Positions 1 through 10,205 of a stretch of 64,000 nucleotides of DNA are shown one piece after another. How positions within the stretch are numbered: position 1 is the stretch's first letter; the number at the start of each line of letters is the position of its first letter. The position numbers and the translations under genes are program-made. The notes beneath the pieces were generated by a model. The model saw only the letters and a list, made by a program, of their open reading frames with translations, searched no databases and was not told the origin of the DNA. The stretch is from Aliiglaciecola sp. CAU 1673 (GTDB taxonomy: Bacteria; Pseudomonadota; Gammaproteobacteria; Enterobacterales; Alteromonadaceae), in contig NZ_JARHUG010000006.1 in NCBI RefSeq assembly GCF_029223185.1, positions 62,001-126,000 on the forward strand, written 5' to 3'.

Positions 1-1
1 G

Positions 2-94
2 GTCAAAGATCGTTCTTTACGTTATGCCAAACAGTATAAGTCTTGCCAGGAAGATCTTGATAAGAGTTGGCTGTGGCGGTTGTTTTTCGGTTGA
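2..94 (+). CDS. possible C-terminal end of a gene cut by the window edge
   Basis: Frame 2 is open from the window edge to a TGA at 92-94 and would encode about 30 residues rich in Lys, Arg and Asp, ending in Trp-Arg-Leu-Phe-Phe-Gly. It would converge on the diguanylate cyclase gene that ends at 113. Another frame is also open here, so the assignment is weak and no function can be given. Confidence 0.3.
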   Translation, partial: VKDRSLRYAKQYKSCQEDLDKSWLWRLFFG

Positions 95-112
95 ACTGAT
101 AACGCCATAGCC

Positions 113-2632
113 TTAGTTGTTTATTGGCTGAGCGTGAGGCTCATCGACCATGACTTTGTTGCGCCCACTGCTTTTTGCCCGGTAAAGCGCACGGTCGGCC
201 GAGATCAATACTTCATCAAAGCTCTGATCATTGTTGCTAAAACAGGCCACGCCAAAACTGGCTGTGATCGCCACTTTGGTGGTACGAGTGATAGACAAAG
301 GGCGATTCTCTATGTTTTCTCTTAGGGTTTCGGCCAGGATTAACACATCTTCCAGATTGCTATCGGTGACCAACACGGCAAACTCCTCGCCACCGAGTCG
401 CCCGAATCGGTCATCTTTACGAATTCGATTGCTGATAAGACTGGTAAAGTGGCAAAGCACCTTGTCACCGATATCATGACCATGTGTGTCGTTAACCTTC
501 TTGAAAAAATCGATATCCATCAAGATCACAAAGGCCGGACGTAATTGATGACGGCGAAAGCGGCTCCATTCCTGCTCCAGCAATTGCATAAATGCGCGCC
601 GGTTCGCAATACCAGTGAGCTCATCGGTCATGGCCTGTTCATGGAAGCGGACTTCAAGGGATTTACGCGCAGTAATATCCTGAGCCGTGCCCTCGAGTTT
701 ACCCTCTTCGGTGCGGTTGGCCAGTTGATGGATCCAACGTATTGCGCCACTGCTGCGTACAATACGATGCTCCACATTAAGATGGCCGCTGCGTTTGGCC
801 TGCTGCCAAGCCTGTTCGACCTTCTCTTTATCTTCGGGATGGACTAATTCAAGCAGCATTGACAGGTTAGTGTGTGCTTGATTGTCCACGGCAAAAATAT
901 CGAACAATACATCTGACCACCACATCTGCCCGCTTTGCAGATCGGCCGTCCAGGTACCTAATCTCGCAGCTTGCTGCGCCCTGACCAAGGTTTGGTTCAG
1001 CTCGCGCAGATCTTGCTCCAAGGCCTTGTGTTGACTGATATCGGTGACATAACCGTGCCACAAGGTGCTGCCATCGGCCTGATGTTCAGGGCGGGCAAAC
1101 ACTTCCCGCCAGCCAGGGCTTGGCATAGTTACCCGAAACTCACTATGCAAAATGCTCAGATTTTGCCGGGAGCTTTCCATGTCTTGCTTAAAGCTTTCAC
1201 GGTATCGTTCATCAATGGTCGCCATTACCGGATTGGCGCTTTCCTTCAGTACTTCATTGCTCAGTCCTGTCAGCTTTTCCATGCCTTGATTGGCATAGGG
1301 AAAGCTCATCTGACCGTTTTGATCGATACGAAATTGAAAAATTGCGCCCGGTACTTGTTCGGATATGCGTTGCAGGAAACGGGTGGTGTCCTCAAGCTCC
1401 TGCTGTGTGGTTTGCTGCTCGGTGATGTCGGCATGGGTACCGCACATACGCAATACCTTACCCATGCGGTCTCGTTCAACGATTTGACCGTCGCTGCGTA
1501 TGATGCGCCAGCTGCCATCTGCATGCTTAAGCCTGAAAACATGCAATAGCTGATGTTGCTGGCCCTTAAGATAACTTCTCACCGCTTCCCGGGCGCTTTG
1601 CAAATCGTCGGGGTGGAGTAACTTTTCAAAGGCTTCCAGCGTCAACACCTGGTAGCTTGCAGAATAGCCCAATAGTCTGGTCCACATGTTGTTGAAGTAG
1701 AGTTTGCCTTCGTCCAGACGCCAATCCCAAATGCCCAACCTCGCCGCTTTGATGGCATAACGCATTTGCTCCGTCTTTAAACGACTCTCCATGGCACTGG
1801 CGGCTAAAATCAATGAGGCCACACCTAGACTGGTGACATACAGCCAGGTACCCAGTATCGGGTTCGATAAATTCGCAAAGATACCCTGTTGGTTGAGGGC
1901 TCCATAACCTGCCACCATGGCCAGGGCCAGGATCACCCAGGAGGTCACCGCCAGGTTGGTACGAAGGGCAATCCACAATAAGCCGAGCATTGGCAGCAGG
2001 GCCATGGCTGGGGCCATGCTGGTGCTCTGCAAGACGAAAATTTCAAGGCACAGCAGTAACATCAGAAAGAATACCGACATCACCGCGGGTCTGAATAACT
2101 GATTAAGGCGGTTAAGATTGAATGACAGCAGCGGAATACCGAAGATCAAGACGCCGGTAATGTCTCCCAGTGTCCAGTTGAGCCAGGCTTTGGCGAAGTC
2201 GGATAAGGAAACGAGCTGATGCCAGGTCAGTAAGGATACGCCTAGCAGCGCCATCAGCATGGAACAAGCCAGAACACCTATCAGAGTAAACAACAAAATA
2301 TCGCTATTGCTCTCAAGTCTGGCGTCAAAGCCCAGGCGCTTTAGCGTGTAGCAGCACAGATAGATGGGAATTGTTGCAGTGGCCGCAATTTGCAAGGCCA
2401 TCCAAAAGTTGTGACCTGTAAACACCGTATCCAGAAAGGTGCCACCCACCAATATGGCTGGCCACAGGCGCAGATCCCAGCGCAGCAGCAAGGCGACGGC
2501 AATGCCCACCGGCGGCCATATCAGGCTGATATTGTAGGAGAATGTTGCAAGCTCAATGCCCCAAAAACCGAAGAGTGCATAGCTGCTGGCCAGAGTCAAA
2601 AATTGCAGGCAATAGCGGACCAATGCTTTCAT
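113..2632 (-). CDS. MASE1-PAS-PAS-PAS-GGDEF diguanylate cyclase
   Basis: Predicted inner-membrane diguanylate cyclase (2 GTP to c-di-GMP), 839 aa. Residues about 10-285 form an MASE1-type multi-helix sensor. Three PAS/PAC modules follow (about 291-404, 416-535 and 550-660), each closing with a PAC-like end such as GTHADIT or GTAQDIT, then a GGDEF domain to the C-terminus. The signature is GGEEF at 747-751. An RxxD motif (RKDD, 738-741) lies exactly five residues before it, which is the position of the product-inhibition I-site, so the enzyme is probably active and feedback-inhibited. Nothing suggests an EAL partner. The input sensed by MASE1/PAS cannot be read from the sequence. It stands alone, with 166 bp to smrB. 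Confidence 0.93.
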   Translation of the reverse strand: MKALVRYCLQFLTLASSYALFGFWGIELATFSYNISLIWPPVGIAVALLLRWDLRLWPAILVGGTFLDTVFTGHNFWMALQIAATATIPIYLCCYTLKRLGFDARLESNSDILLFTLIGVLACSMLMALLGVSLLTWHQLVSLSDFAKAWLNWTLGDITGVLIFGIPLLSFNLNRLNQLFRPAVMSVFFLMLLLCLEIFVLQSTSMAPAMALLPMLGLLWIALRTNLAVTSWVILALAMVAGYGALNQQGIFANLSNPILGTWLYVTSLGVASLILAASAMESRLKTEQMRYAIKAARLGIWDWRLDEGKLYFNNMWTRLLGYSASYQVLTLEAFEKLLHPDDLQSAREAVRSYLKGQQHQLLHVFRLKHADGSWRIIRSDGQIVERDRMGKVLRMCGTHADITEQQTTQQELEDTTRFLQRISEQVPGAIFQFRIDQNGQMSFPYANQGMEKLTGLSNEVLKESANPVMATIDERYRESFKQDMESSRQNLSILHSEFRVTMPSPGWREVFARPEHQADGSTLWHGYVTDISQHKALEQDLRELNQTLVRAQQAARLGTWTADLQSGQMWWSDVLFDIFAVDNQAHTNLSMLLELVHPEDKEKVEQAWQQAKRSGHLNVEHRIVRSSGAIRWIHQLANRTEEGKLEGTAQDITARKSLEVRFHEQAMTDELTGIANRRAFMQLLEQEWSRFRRHQLRPAFVILMDIDFFKKVNDTHGHDIGDKVLCHFTSLISNRIRKDDRFGRLGGEEFAVLVTDSNLEDVLILAETLRENIENRPLSITRTTKVAITASFGVACFSNNDQSFDEVLISADRALYRAKSSGRNKVMVDEPHAQPINN

Positions 2633-2798
2633 CGGCGGCCAGCCTTAAGAATGTGAAGATTGGATGCTCCCATAACCACCTTTTATGTGGGAGCCCTGCA
2701 GCTTCAGCGGGTGAGGGGAACACACCGCGCTAAACGCTGCCCCTGTGGGCTTTCAATCAGTACGCCTATATTGTAGCCAAAGCTTTGGCGAGCATATA

Positions 2799-3347
2799 TT
2801 AATTTGTTGAAATATCGAGCAATACCAATAAGGCGCCGTCACCGCCCCATTCCAGCGGGGCTTGGTGGAATGCGACGACGTCGGGGTGTTGAATCAACCA
2901 GTTCGGGGTGCTGCGTTTAAGCACGTGTTCGCCTATGCCATGCACAATACACACGCAGTCGCAGTGCTGTTTGACGGCGGTATATAGCAGTGCAGCAATT
3001 TCAGCCTTCGCTTCATCTCGCTTAAGTCCATGCAGATCGAGGATAAATTCGGGCACATAGTCACCCCGGCGTAATTGCTTGAGTAAATGATGGTCGGCCA
3101 TGGGGCGGATATATTTGACTGCTAGTTTGGGATCAAACCAGGCTTCGAAGCCGTCAGAAAACTCAAAGCTGGCGGCGATTTTGCGCGCGAGATCGCCACC
3201 ACCCGTTTTTTTCGGTAGGGAATTGGCTTTTTGCTTGCTGGCAGGGGGCTGAGGGGGTATTTTGTCCTGCTCTAACGGCGCCACCCCTTGGGTTATTTCT
3301 TTAAATAAGGCGCGGTCGTCGTCGGCCAGTTTGGACTTTTTGTGCAT
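2799..3347 (-). CDS. smrB: SmrB ribosome-rescue endonuclease
   Basis: Smr-domain protein of 182 aa, the YfcN/SmrB family that cleaves mRNA at collided ribosomes. The C-terminal Smr domain shows the DLHG motif and, later, the HGIG loop, both diagnostic. I start at the ATG at 3347 (MHKKSKLADD) rather than further upstream, because family proteins begin this way and the longer frame would run into the divergent prmB promoter region. It is divergent from prmB with 67 bp between starts, as in E. coli yfcN-prmB-aroC, which supports the assignment. Confidence 0.93.
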   Translation of the reverse strand: MHKKSKLADDDRALFKEITQGVAPLEQDKIPPQPPASKQKANSLPKKTGGGDLARKIAASFEFSDGFEAWFDPKLAVKYIRPMADHHLLKQLRRGDYVPEFILDLHGLKRDEAKAEIAALLYTAVKQHCDCVCIVHGIGEHVLKRSTPNWLIQHPDVVAFHQAPLEWGGDGALLVLLDISTN

Positions 3348-3414
3348 GACACCCTGCATTGGAAAGTTTGTGGCCGCATGATAACAAAATCGATCACACA
3401 GGTAACGCAATCCC

Positions 3415-4359
3415 ATGACACAACCAGCCCATAATCATCAAGCCATCAGCGAACTTCGAACTATGTTGGATATGGTGAGATGGACAGTGAGCCGCTTTAA
3501 TGGCGAAGAACTGCATTTTGGCCATGGCACCGACAATGCCTGGGACGAAGCGGTCAGTCTGATATTGCAGGTACTCAATCTGCAGCAGGATATTGATCCC
3601 AAGTGGTTTGATGCTCGCCTGACCCAGACCGAGCGCGAAGCCATAGTGGCGCTGGTGCAAAGGAGGGTGGAAGAGCGTGTGCCGCTGGCCTATTTGACCA
3701 ATCAGGCTTGGTTCTGTGGATTACCTTTTTATGTGGACGAGCGGGTCCTGGTGCCGCGTTCTCCCTTTGCTGAACTGATTGATAAAAAATTCAGTCCCTG
3801 GCTTAACTTTGAACCAGACTGCATTCTGGATATGTGCACCGGTAGCGCCTGTATTGCCATTGCCGCCGCCCATGCCTTCGAAAATGTCCAAGTGGATGCG
3901 GTAGATATCAGTAGCGACGCCCTGGAGGTCGCTGAAATCAATATCCAGGAACATCATCTTGAACATCGTGTGTTTCCGTTGCAATCCGATTTGTTCGATG
4001 GCCTCGTCGGGCAGCAATACGATTTGATTATTGCCAATCCTCCCTATGTGGATGAGGAGGACATGAACGACCTGCCACAGGAGTTCCAGCATGAGCCTGA
4101 ATTGGGACTGGCGGCAGGATTTGATGGCTTGGATCTGGTCCGTCGCATGCTCATCGAAGCCCCGGATTTTATGACCGAACGCGGTTGGCTATTTGTCGAG
4201 GTGGGTAACTCCTGGGTACATATGACTGAGCAATACCCGGATCTGCCACTGACCTGGATCAAGTTTGAACGCGGCGGTCATGGTGTCTTTGCTATCAGTC
4301 GCGAAAATTTAGTGGCCTGGTGTAAGAATCAGAAGGAGGTGAATAATGGCGGGCAATAG
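3415..4359 (+). CDS. prmB: 50S ribosomal protein L3 glutamine methyltransferase PrmB
   Basis: SAM-dependent N5-glutamine methyltransferase, 314 aa, expected to modify a Gln of ribosomal protein L3. The central Rossmann domain carries a glycine-poor motif I ([14 protein letters not shown]) and the catalytic NPPY motif ([11 protein letters not shown]), which distinguishes N5-Gln/N6-Ade methyltransferases. The N-terminal helical substrate domain matches PrmB in length. It overlaps aroC by 14 nt, so the two are translationally coupled, and gene order is that of E. coli. The alternative is the close paralogue PrmC, but the aroC neighbour and N-terminus favour PrmB. Confidence 0.95.
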   Translation: MTQPAHNHQAISELRTMLDMVRWTVSRFNGEELHFGHGTDNAWDEAVSLILQVLNLQQDIDPKWFDARLTQTEREAIVALVQRRVEERVPLAYLTNQAWFCGLPFYVDERVLVPRSPFAELIDKKFSPWLNFEPDCILDMCTGSACIAIAAAHAFENVQVDAVDISSDALEVAEINIQEHHLEHRVFPLQSDLFDGLVGQQYDLIIANPPYVDEEDMNDLPQEFQHEPELGLAAGFDGLDLVRRMLIEAPDFMTERGWLFVEVGNSWVHMTEQYPDLPLTWIKFERGGHGVFAISRENLVAWCKNQKEVNNGGQ

Positions 4360-5443
4360 TTTCGGACGTCTTTTTACCGTCAGCACCTTTGGTGAAAGCC
4401 ATGGCATTGCCTTAGGCGGTGTGGTGGATGGTTGTCCGCCGGGATTGGAACTTTGCGAAGAGGATCTGCAAGTGGACTTGGACCGGCGTAAGCCCGGGAC
4501 ATCCAGGTACACCACCGCCAGGCGCGAAGAAGATAAGGTGCAAATCCTCTCTGGCGTATTCGAGGGCAAAACCACGGGCACCAGCATTGGCCTGTTGATT
4601 CAAAACACCGATCAACGCTCGCAAGACTATTCCAATATCAAAGATATCTTCCGTCCGGGCCATGCCGATTATACCTATCAGCAAAAATATGGCCTGCGTG
4701 ATTACCGCGGTGGTGGCCGCTCCAGTGCTCGTGAAACCGCCATTCGTGTGGCCGCCGGCGCCATTGCTAAAAAATATTTAAAAGACCGCCTGGGGATCCA
4801 GATCCAGGGCTATCTGTCGCAACTGGGGCCCATCGAACTGGCTCCTGAAGATTTGTCCATCGTCTATGACAACCCATTTTTCTGTGCCGAACCGGGAAAG
4901 TTGGAAGCGCTCGATGAATATATGCGTGACCTGAAGAAAAGCGGTGATTCCATCGGCGCCAAAGTGTCGGTAGTGGCCACTGGCGTGCCGGTGGGATTGG
5001 GTGAGCCGGTATTCGATCGTCTCGATGCCGATATCGCGCAAGCGATGATGGGCATTAATGCTGTCAAAGGCGTTGAGATTGGCGATGGCTTTAAAGTGGT
5101 GAATCAAAAAGGCAGTGAGCATCGCGACCTGATGAGCCCGGCGGGTTTTCTGTCCAATCGCTCTGGCGGTGTATTAGGTGGGATCTCCAGCGGCCAGGAT
5201 ATTCTGGTGCATATGGCCCTTAAACCCACATCCAGCATCAGTGTACCGGGAGAGACGGTGAATATCCGCGGTGAACAGGCGGAAGTGGTCACCAAAGGCC
5301 GCCACGATCCTTGTGTGGGCATTCGTGCTGTGCCCATTGCTGAAGCCATGCTGGCCCTGGTGCTGATGGATCACTATCTGCGCCATCGCGGTCAAAATGC
5401 CGATGTAAACCACACCACGCCGGTTCTGCCAGGACAAGCCTGA
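4346..5443 (+). CDS. aroC: chorismate synthase
   Basis: Last step of the shikimate pathway: 5-enolpyruvylshikimate-3-phosphate to chorismate, using reduced FMN. The 365-aa protein has the family N-terminus ([19 protein letters not shown]) and the conserved [10 protein letters not shown] stretch of the FMN/substrate site. It starts inside the end of prmB with a strong AAGGAGGTG ribosome site. The downstream MFS gene begins 4 bp after its stop, so at least prmB-aroC-MFS form one operon. Confidence 0.98.
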   Translation: MAGNSFGRLFTVSTFGESHGIALGGVVDGCPPGLELCEEDLQVDLDRRKPGTSRYTTARREEDKVQILSGVFEGKTTGTSIGLLIQNTDQRSQDYSNIKDIFRPGHADYTYQQKYGLRDYRGGGRSSARETAIRVAAGAIAKKYLKDRLGIQIQGYLSQLGPIELAPEDLSIVYDNPFFCAEPGKLEALDEYMRDLKKSGDSIGAKVSVVATGVPVGLGEPVFDRLDADIAQAMMGINAVKGVEIGDGFKVVNQKGSEHRDLMSPAGFLSNRSGGVLGGISSGQDILVHMALKPTSSISVPGETVNIRGEQAEVVTKGRHDPCVGIRAVPIAEAMLALVLMDHYLRHRGQNADVNHTTPVLPGQA

Positions 5444-5447
5444 GGCA

Positions 5448-6632
5448 ATGCATAAATCTGTGAATATGGGTGCCGGCACGGGCTGGCTTGCCCTGGCCTA
5501 CCTGTTGTACTTCGGCCAGCTGGGTGTGCTGGTGCCTTATCTTGCCCTGTTTTTGGATGGCAGGGGCCTGGACTCCACCGCCATTGGTGAATTGTTGGCA
5601 CTGATTACCCTGGCGCGCATTCTGGGCCCCACTCTGTGGGCCAATCTGGCCGATAGCAGCGGTAAATGTCTGCGTATTCTGCAGCTGGGTTGTTTGTTAG
5701 CCAGCCTCAGTTTCCTGTTTATCTTTATCGCCGATGATTTTTGGAGTCTGGCCCTGTGTTTTGGCCTGGTACTGATGTTCTGGACCGCCATTATGCCGCA
5801 GATGGAGGTGATCACCCTCAATTCGGTGGAGGGCAATGCCAGTCGCTATAGCCGTATTCGCCTGTGGGGAAGCCTGGGTTTTATTCTGCTTACCGTTCTG
5901 GCTGGACGCTTAATAGATTGGTATGGCACCGAAGTGCTGATTTTCCTCTGCAGTGGACTGCTGCTTTCCTTATTGTTGGTCAGCTTGCGGTTGCAAGAGC
6001 CGCCACAACAACAGATCGACAATGAACCCGAAGGCCCTATATGGGATTGGCTGAGAGCGCCGGTATTTATCGGCTTTATCCTCGCTGCCTGCTTGTTGCA
6101 AGTCAGTTTCGGTCCCTACAACAGCTTTTTTACTTTATACATGAAGGACCTGGGCTATAGCGGTATGCAGACGGGATTGCTGCTGTCCGTAGGGGTGGTC
6201 GCAGAAATTGTTATTTTTATGCTGGCCGGGCGTCTGATTGGCCGTTTTGGCGTAAAGCGGGTGCTGTATGTCAGTCTGCTACTCACCGCATTGCGCTGGT
6301 ATGTGATGGCAAGTCTGGCCCATGTACAGTGGCTATTGATCCTCAGTCAGCTGTTTCATGCGGCCAGTTTTGGCTTAACCCATGCCGCATCTGTGCATTT
6401 CATTCATCGCTACTTCGGGCGGCGTTTTCAAAGCCGTGGTCAGGCCCTGTACGTGAGTTTGGCCACGGGGCTGGGCGGCGCACTGGGGAACTATGGCGCC
6501 GGACACTTGTGGCAGCAAGGCAAGGGGGCTGAACTGACTTTCTTATGTGCCGCTGCCGTGGTGACGCTGGCTGCCCTGGTGGTGATGTTATTGCCCCGTC
6601 AGCAATTGCAGGGCGAACGGCGGCAAAGTTGA
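5448..6632 (+). CDS. MFS transporter, HcaT/3-phenylpropionate permease-like
   Basis: Twelve-helix major facilitator of 394 aa, resembling the MFS_1-like/PPP family (E. coli HcaT) in its N-terminal LYFGQLGVLVPYLALFLDG stretch and the RLWGSLGFI motif. Inner membrane; substrate unknown. It follows aroC by 4 bp. An internal Met (position 7, at 5466) is an alternative start. The link to aromatic metabolism through aroC is only positional. Confidence 0.82.
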   Translation: MHKSVNMGAGTGWLALAYLLYFGQLGVLVPYLALFLDGRGLDSTAIGELLALITLARILGPTLWANLADSSGKCLRILQLGCLLASLSFLFIFIADDFWSLALCFGLVLMFWTAIMPQMEVITLNSVEGNASRYSRIRLWGSLGFILLTVLAGRLIDWYGTEVLIFLCSGLLLSLLLVSLRLQEPPQQQIDNEPEGPIWDWLRAPVFIGFILAACLLQVSFGPYNSFFTLYMKDLGYSGMQTGLLLSVGVVAEIVIFMLAGRLIGRFGVKRVLYVSLLLTALRWYVMASLAHVQWLLILSQLFHAASFGLTHAASVHFIHRYFGRRFQSRGQALYVSLATGLGGALGNYGAGHLWQQGKGAELTFLCAAAVVTLAALVVMLLPRQQLQGERRQS

Positions 6633-6687
6633 GCCAAACCTGGCAACTGGATACAATGCGCGCCGGTTTTTGCATCAGGAGTGACAT

Positions 6688-7239
6688 GTGGCAGACAGAC
6701 AGCACCAATACCAGGATCTGATCCTGTTGTTCGATGGCCAGTTTGCTGCCAGTCACAATACCCGCCTGGTATTGGGGGACGATGAACCCATCTATCTGCC
6801 TGCTGACGATAAGGTACCCTATCACCGCGTGGTCTTCGCCCATGGCTTTTATGCCAGCGCCTTACATGAAATTGCACACTGGACCCTGGCCGGTGAGAAG
6901 CGTCGGCAGTTGGTGGATTACGGTTACTGGTATTGCCCCGACGGTCGTGATGCCGCACAGCAGGCCGAGTTTGAAAAGGTAGAAATCAAACCCCAGGCCA
7001 TTGAATGGGCCATGAGCCAGGCGGCTGGAAAGCCTTTTCGGGTGAGCACCGATAACCTCAACGGCGCCGAGCCGGATCGCGAATCTTTTACCGCCAATGT
7101 GCGCAGTCAGTTGCTGCATTATTTGCAACAAGGCTTTCCCAGCCGGGCGCGCCAGTTTATCAATACCCTGCACCAGTTTTACCAAACCCCAGTACTGAAA
7201 GCGTCAGATTTCAAAGCGGAGGCGCAAGATGTCCTTTAG
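6688..7239 (+). CDS. epmC: elongation factor P hydroxylase EpmC
   Basis: YfcM/EpmC family, 183 aa; hydroxylates the beta-lysylated lysine of EF-P, the last step of the EpmB-EpmA-EpmC modification that helps ribosomes through polyproline. The HEIAHW motif and the following GYWYCPDGR segment are the family hallmarks and probably include metal ligands. Start is GTG at 6688, seven bases after a clear CAGGAG site; an ATG two bases earlier is in another frame. It overlaps the next gene by 11 nt. epmA and epmB are not in this window. Confidence 0.93.
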   Translation: MADRQHQYQDLILLFDGQFAASHNTRLVLGDDEPIYLPADDKVPYHRVVFAHGFYASALHEIAHWTLAGEKRRQLVDYGYWYCPDGRDAAQQAEFEKVEIKPQAIEWAMSQAAGKPFRVSTDNLNGAEPDRESFTANVRSQLLHYLQQGFPSRARQFINTLHQFYQTPVLKASDFKAEAQDVL

Positions 7240-8356
7240 GTTGGGGCTGATTATCAATCCTTATGCTGGCATTGGCGGAGCGCTTGCTCTGAAAGGCAGT
7301 GACGGCGTTGACATTCGCGAAAAGGCCCTGGCCATGGGCGCACAAAAGCGCGCCAACGAGCGAACAGCAAAGGCCCTGGAACTATTGCTTCCTTATCAGG
7401 GCCAGTTGACCATTCTGACCGCCGGCGGGGAAATGGGCGAAGACTTGGCGCGTTCTTTAGGCTTTGCCGTGGAAGTGATTTATCAGCCACCAGTACAAAC
7501 CGAAGCGGTGGATACGGAAAATACCGCCAGACTGATGCTGGACAAAGGTATCGATTTGTTGCTGTTTGCCGGTGGTGATGGCACCGCCAGGAATATCTGT
7601 TCCATTGTAGAAGAGCGGGTTCCGGTATTAGGTATTCCGGCGGGTTGTAAAATTCACTCTGGCGTTTATTGTGTCACGCCCCAAGCGGCAGGTCGGGTAG
7701 TGGAAATGATGCTCAAAGGGGAGTTGGTCAGCCTGCAGGATGCCGATGTGATGGACATTGACGAACAGGGATTGCGTGAAGGCAAGGTTCGGACTCGCCG
7801 TTTTGGCGAGATGTTGGTGCCCAGTGAACTTCGCTATGTACAGGCGACCAAGGTCGCAGGCAGGGAGTCCGACGAGTTGGTGCTTGCCGATATCGCTGCC
7901 CATGTTATCGAACTGATGGACGATGAATACTTTGTCATGGGCTCAGGCTCAACAGTGGCCGCCATTATGGAAGAGCTTGGCTTGGACAACACGCTGCTGG
8001 GGGTGGATCTGGTAAAGGACCGTGAACTGGTCGGCTGGGATCTCACCGCACAAGAGTTACTCGCAAGTCTTGAGGGGCAGCCGGCCAAGCTGGTGATCAC
8101 CTTAATTGGCGGTCAGGGACATATTTTCGGCCGCGGCAATCAGCAACTGAGTCCTGCCCTTATCCGCGCCATTGGCCGCGACAATATTCTGGTGGTGGCC
8201 ACCAAGAAGAAACTGCAATCCCTGGCCGGACGGCCATTGATTGCCGATACCGGCGATGCTGAACTGGATAAGAGCCTGTCTGGTTTTATCCCTGTGATCA
8301 CCGGTTATCATGATCAAGTGCTTTACCCGGTTAGCTCACCGGGCAACCAGGAGTAG
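7229..8356 (+). CDS. ATP-NAD kinase family protein
   Basis: 375-aa protein of the ATP-NAD/AcoX kinase superfamily. The nucleotide-binding GGDGT signature is present (FAGGDGTARN), with a GSGST loop and a second glycine-rich element (IGGQGHIFGRGNQ) downstream. It is longer than housekeeping NadK (about 290 aa), and the family's in-vivo substrate is not settled, so it may not be the essential NAD kinase. Start lies within epmC and yfcL follows after 8 bp, so epmC, this gene and yfcL are one operon. Confidence 0.85.
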   Translation: MSFRLGLIINPYAGIGGALALKGSDGVDIREKALAMGAQKRANERTAKALELLLPYQGQLTILTAGGEMGEDLARSLGFAVEVIYQPPVQTEAVDTENTARLMLDKGIDLLLFAGGDGTARNICSIVEERVPVLGIPAGCKIHSGVYCVTPQAAGRVVEMMLKGELVSLQDADVMDIDEQGLREGKVRTRRFGEMLVPSELRYVQATKVAGRESDELVLADIAAHVIELMDDEYFVMGSGSTVAAIMEELGLDNTLLGVDLVKDRELVGWDLTAQELLASLEGQPAKLVITLIGGQGHIFGRGNQQLSPALIRAIGRDNILVVATKKKLQSLAGRPLIADTGDAELDKSLSGFIPVITGYHDQVLYPVSSPGNQE

Positions 8357-8364
8357 GAGTTATT

Positions 8365-8649
8365 ATGGCTGAGCAGCAATTTCAGGCCTTTGTGGAGGCG
8401 GTGGAGCAGGCGTTTGATCAGGCGGTAGAGGAGGGCAGTGATCAGCAGTTGTTTATCTCCAGCTATTTAAGCGGCCATTTTTCACTGGTGGTGGCCAATG
8501 CCTTAAATGCCAAGGAGCATTGCCTGCAAAGCCTGAATGACAAGATGCAAAGCAGTCTGGCGATGGCCTTTGCCAACAAAGAATTAGAAGGTGGTGATCA
8601 GGATCAGGTTCGTGCCCTTTGGGCGCAACTCTTCCATCAATTCGCATAA
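8365..8649 (+). CDS. yfcL: YfcL family protein
   Basis: Small acidic, mostly helical 94-aa protein without signal peptide or membrane segment, matching the YfcL family of unknown function. In E. coli yfcL also sits beside epmC and mnmC, and that synteny is the main support. Last gene of the epmC operon; a strong terminator follows immediately. Confidence 0.85.
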   Translation: MAEQQFQAFVEAVEQAFDQAVEEGSDQQLFISSYLSGHFSLVVANALNAKEHCLQSLNDKMQSSLAMAFANKELEGGDQDQVRALWAQLFHQFA

Positions 8650-8678
8650 AAAAGCGAGGTGCCAGGACCTCGCTTTTA
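8648..8678. terminator. bidirectional terminator between yfcL and glgC
   Basis: Eleven-base stem AAAAGCGAGGT/ACCTCGCTTTT around a 6-nt GCCAGG loop. It has T-runs on both strands and serves yfcL (plus) and glgC (minus). Confidence 0.9.
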
Positions 8679-8695
8679 ATCAACACTAAAAGTCG

Positions 8696-9964
8696 CTACC
8701 GGGTGTAGTGGATCTTCTGCCCCAACATCTCTGCCGTGACCAGCGTCACGCCTTTGTCGGTGACGCGAAATCCTCTGGCAATATCTTCTTCTTTGTCTAT
8801 CCCGATATTGGTATTGGGCGGGATATGCACCCCGCGATCGATAATGGCCTTACGAATATGGCAATGACGACCGATGTCTACCTCCGGCAACACCACTGAA
8901 TCTTCCACCAGTGAATAAGAATGCACTGTCACATCTGAAAATAGCAGAGAGCGATTGAGCCTGGCGCCAGAGATCACGCAGCCTCCGGATACCATGGAGT
9001 CAGTGGCCATGCCAACCCGATCAGATTCATTCAGCACAAACTTAGCCGGGGGTTGTTGTAACTGATAGGTCAGAATTGGCCACTTCTCATCATACAGATT
9101 CAGCTCCGGCACCACCGAAATCAGTTCCATATTGGCTTCCCAGAATGCATCCAGTGTCCCCACATCGCGCCAGTAGGCTCGCTTACCGCCAGGCTCCCTG
9201 AAAGGAAAGGCATAGACCTTATGGCTCTTGATAATCGAAGGGATGATGTTTTTGCCAAAGTCGTGCTCTGAATCTTGGTTGTCAGCATCCTTGATCAACT
9301 GTTCAAACAGAAACTCGGTGTTAAATACGTAGTTGCCCATGGAAGCCAGGGTCATATCCGGGGTTTGTGGCAATGGGGTAGGATTGGCCGGTTTTTCATC
9401 GAAGCGCTGAATTCTGAATTGGTCATCCACCGTCATCACGCCATACGCACCGGCGGCCTCTTCGATAGGAACTTCCATACAGGACACCGTCATATCGGCA
9501 CCGGACTCAACGTGATAGGCCAGCATTTCGCCATAGTCCATCTTGTAAATATGGTCACCGGAGAGTACCAATACATATTTGGGGTTGTGGGCGCGAATAA
9601 TATCGATATTCTGATAGATGGCATCGGCGGTGCCGGCGTACCAATGGTCCGAGGTGCGCTGCGAGGCGGGTAACACGTCCACAAATTCACCCATATTGAC
9701 ATTCACATGAGACCAGCCACGCACCAGATGTTTGATCAGGGAATGGGCTTTGTACTGGGTTGCGACGCCAATTTTTTTGATCCCTGAATTGACGCAGTTG
9801 GAAAGAGGAAAGTCGATAATGCGGAACTTGCCACCAAAATAGACCGAAGGCTTGGCCCGCCACTCTGTCAGTTCATGCAGCCTCGAACCTTTTCCGCCTG
9901 CAAGGATCAGCGCATAGGTATCGCGGGTTAGGCGGCTGATATAACGTTGGTTCTTATCTAACAT
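8696..9964 (-). CDS. glgC: glucose-1-phosphate adenylyltransferase
   Basis: ADP-glucose pyrophosphorylase, the committed step of glycogen synthesis (glucose-1-P + ATP to ADP-glucose + PPi). The 422-aa protein has the LAGGKGSRL nucleotide-binding loop, the [18 protein letters not shown] allosteric/catalytic N-terminus, and a C-terminal left-handed beta-helix. A good AGGGAGA site precedes the ATG. No glgA, glgB, glgP or glgX lies nearby, so it is detached from a glycogen operon. It is flanked by yfcL and the FlgO-like genes, inside a block that is otherwise conserved. Confidence 0.96.
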   Translation of the reverse strand: MLDKNQRYISRLTRDTYALILAGGKGSRLHELTEWRAKPSVYFGGKFRIIDFPLSNCVNSGIKKIGVATQYKAHSLIKHLVRGWSHVNVNMGEFVDVLPASQRTSDHWYAGTADAIYQNIDIIRAHNPKYVLVLSGDHIYKMDYGEMLAYHVESGADMTVSCMEVPIEEAAGAYGVMTVDDQFRIQRFDEKPANPTPLPQTPDMTLASMGNYVFNTEFLFEQLIKDADNQDSEHDFGKNIIPSIIKSHKVYAFPFREPGGKRAYWRDVGTLDAFWEANMELISVVPELNLYDEKWPILTYQLQQPPAKFVLNESDRVGMATDSMVSGGCVISGARLNRSLLFSDVTVHSYSLVEDSVVLPEVDIGRHCHIRKAIIDRGVHIPPNTNIGIDKEEDIARGFRVTDKGVTLVTAEMLGQKIHYTR

Positions 9965-10205
9965 AATGTCTCCCTGGAACTCCTGTTAAGTGATCGAGTG
10001 AAGTGGTCGATCTCACGCCAAAATCCACTATAGCAAAGAATAAAAATTAACCGCCATATCAAAATGATACCTGGTCTGTGTTGGCGCACGGCAAGGGAGC
10101 GGGTTACGTTATCTGCCGAATACTTGGCGCAGTTTATGCAGGGAATTGCCTATTGATGTTATCCAAACGCCAAATTTTGGCCATTGTCCGCACGGTGGGT
10201 GCACG

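Noticed and set aside
971-1549. 192-aa plus-strand frame
   Set aside because: Antisense to the PAS region of the diguanylate cyclase; no ribosome site and no recognisable family.
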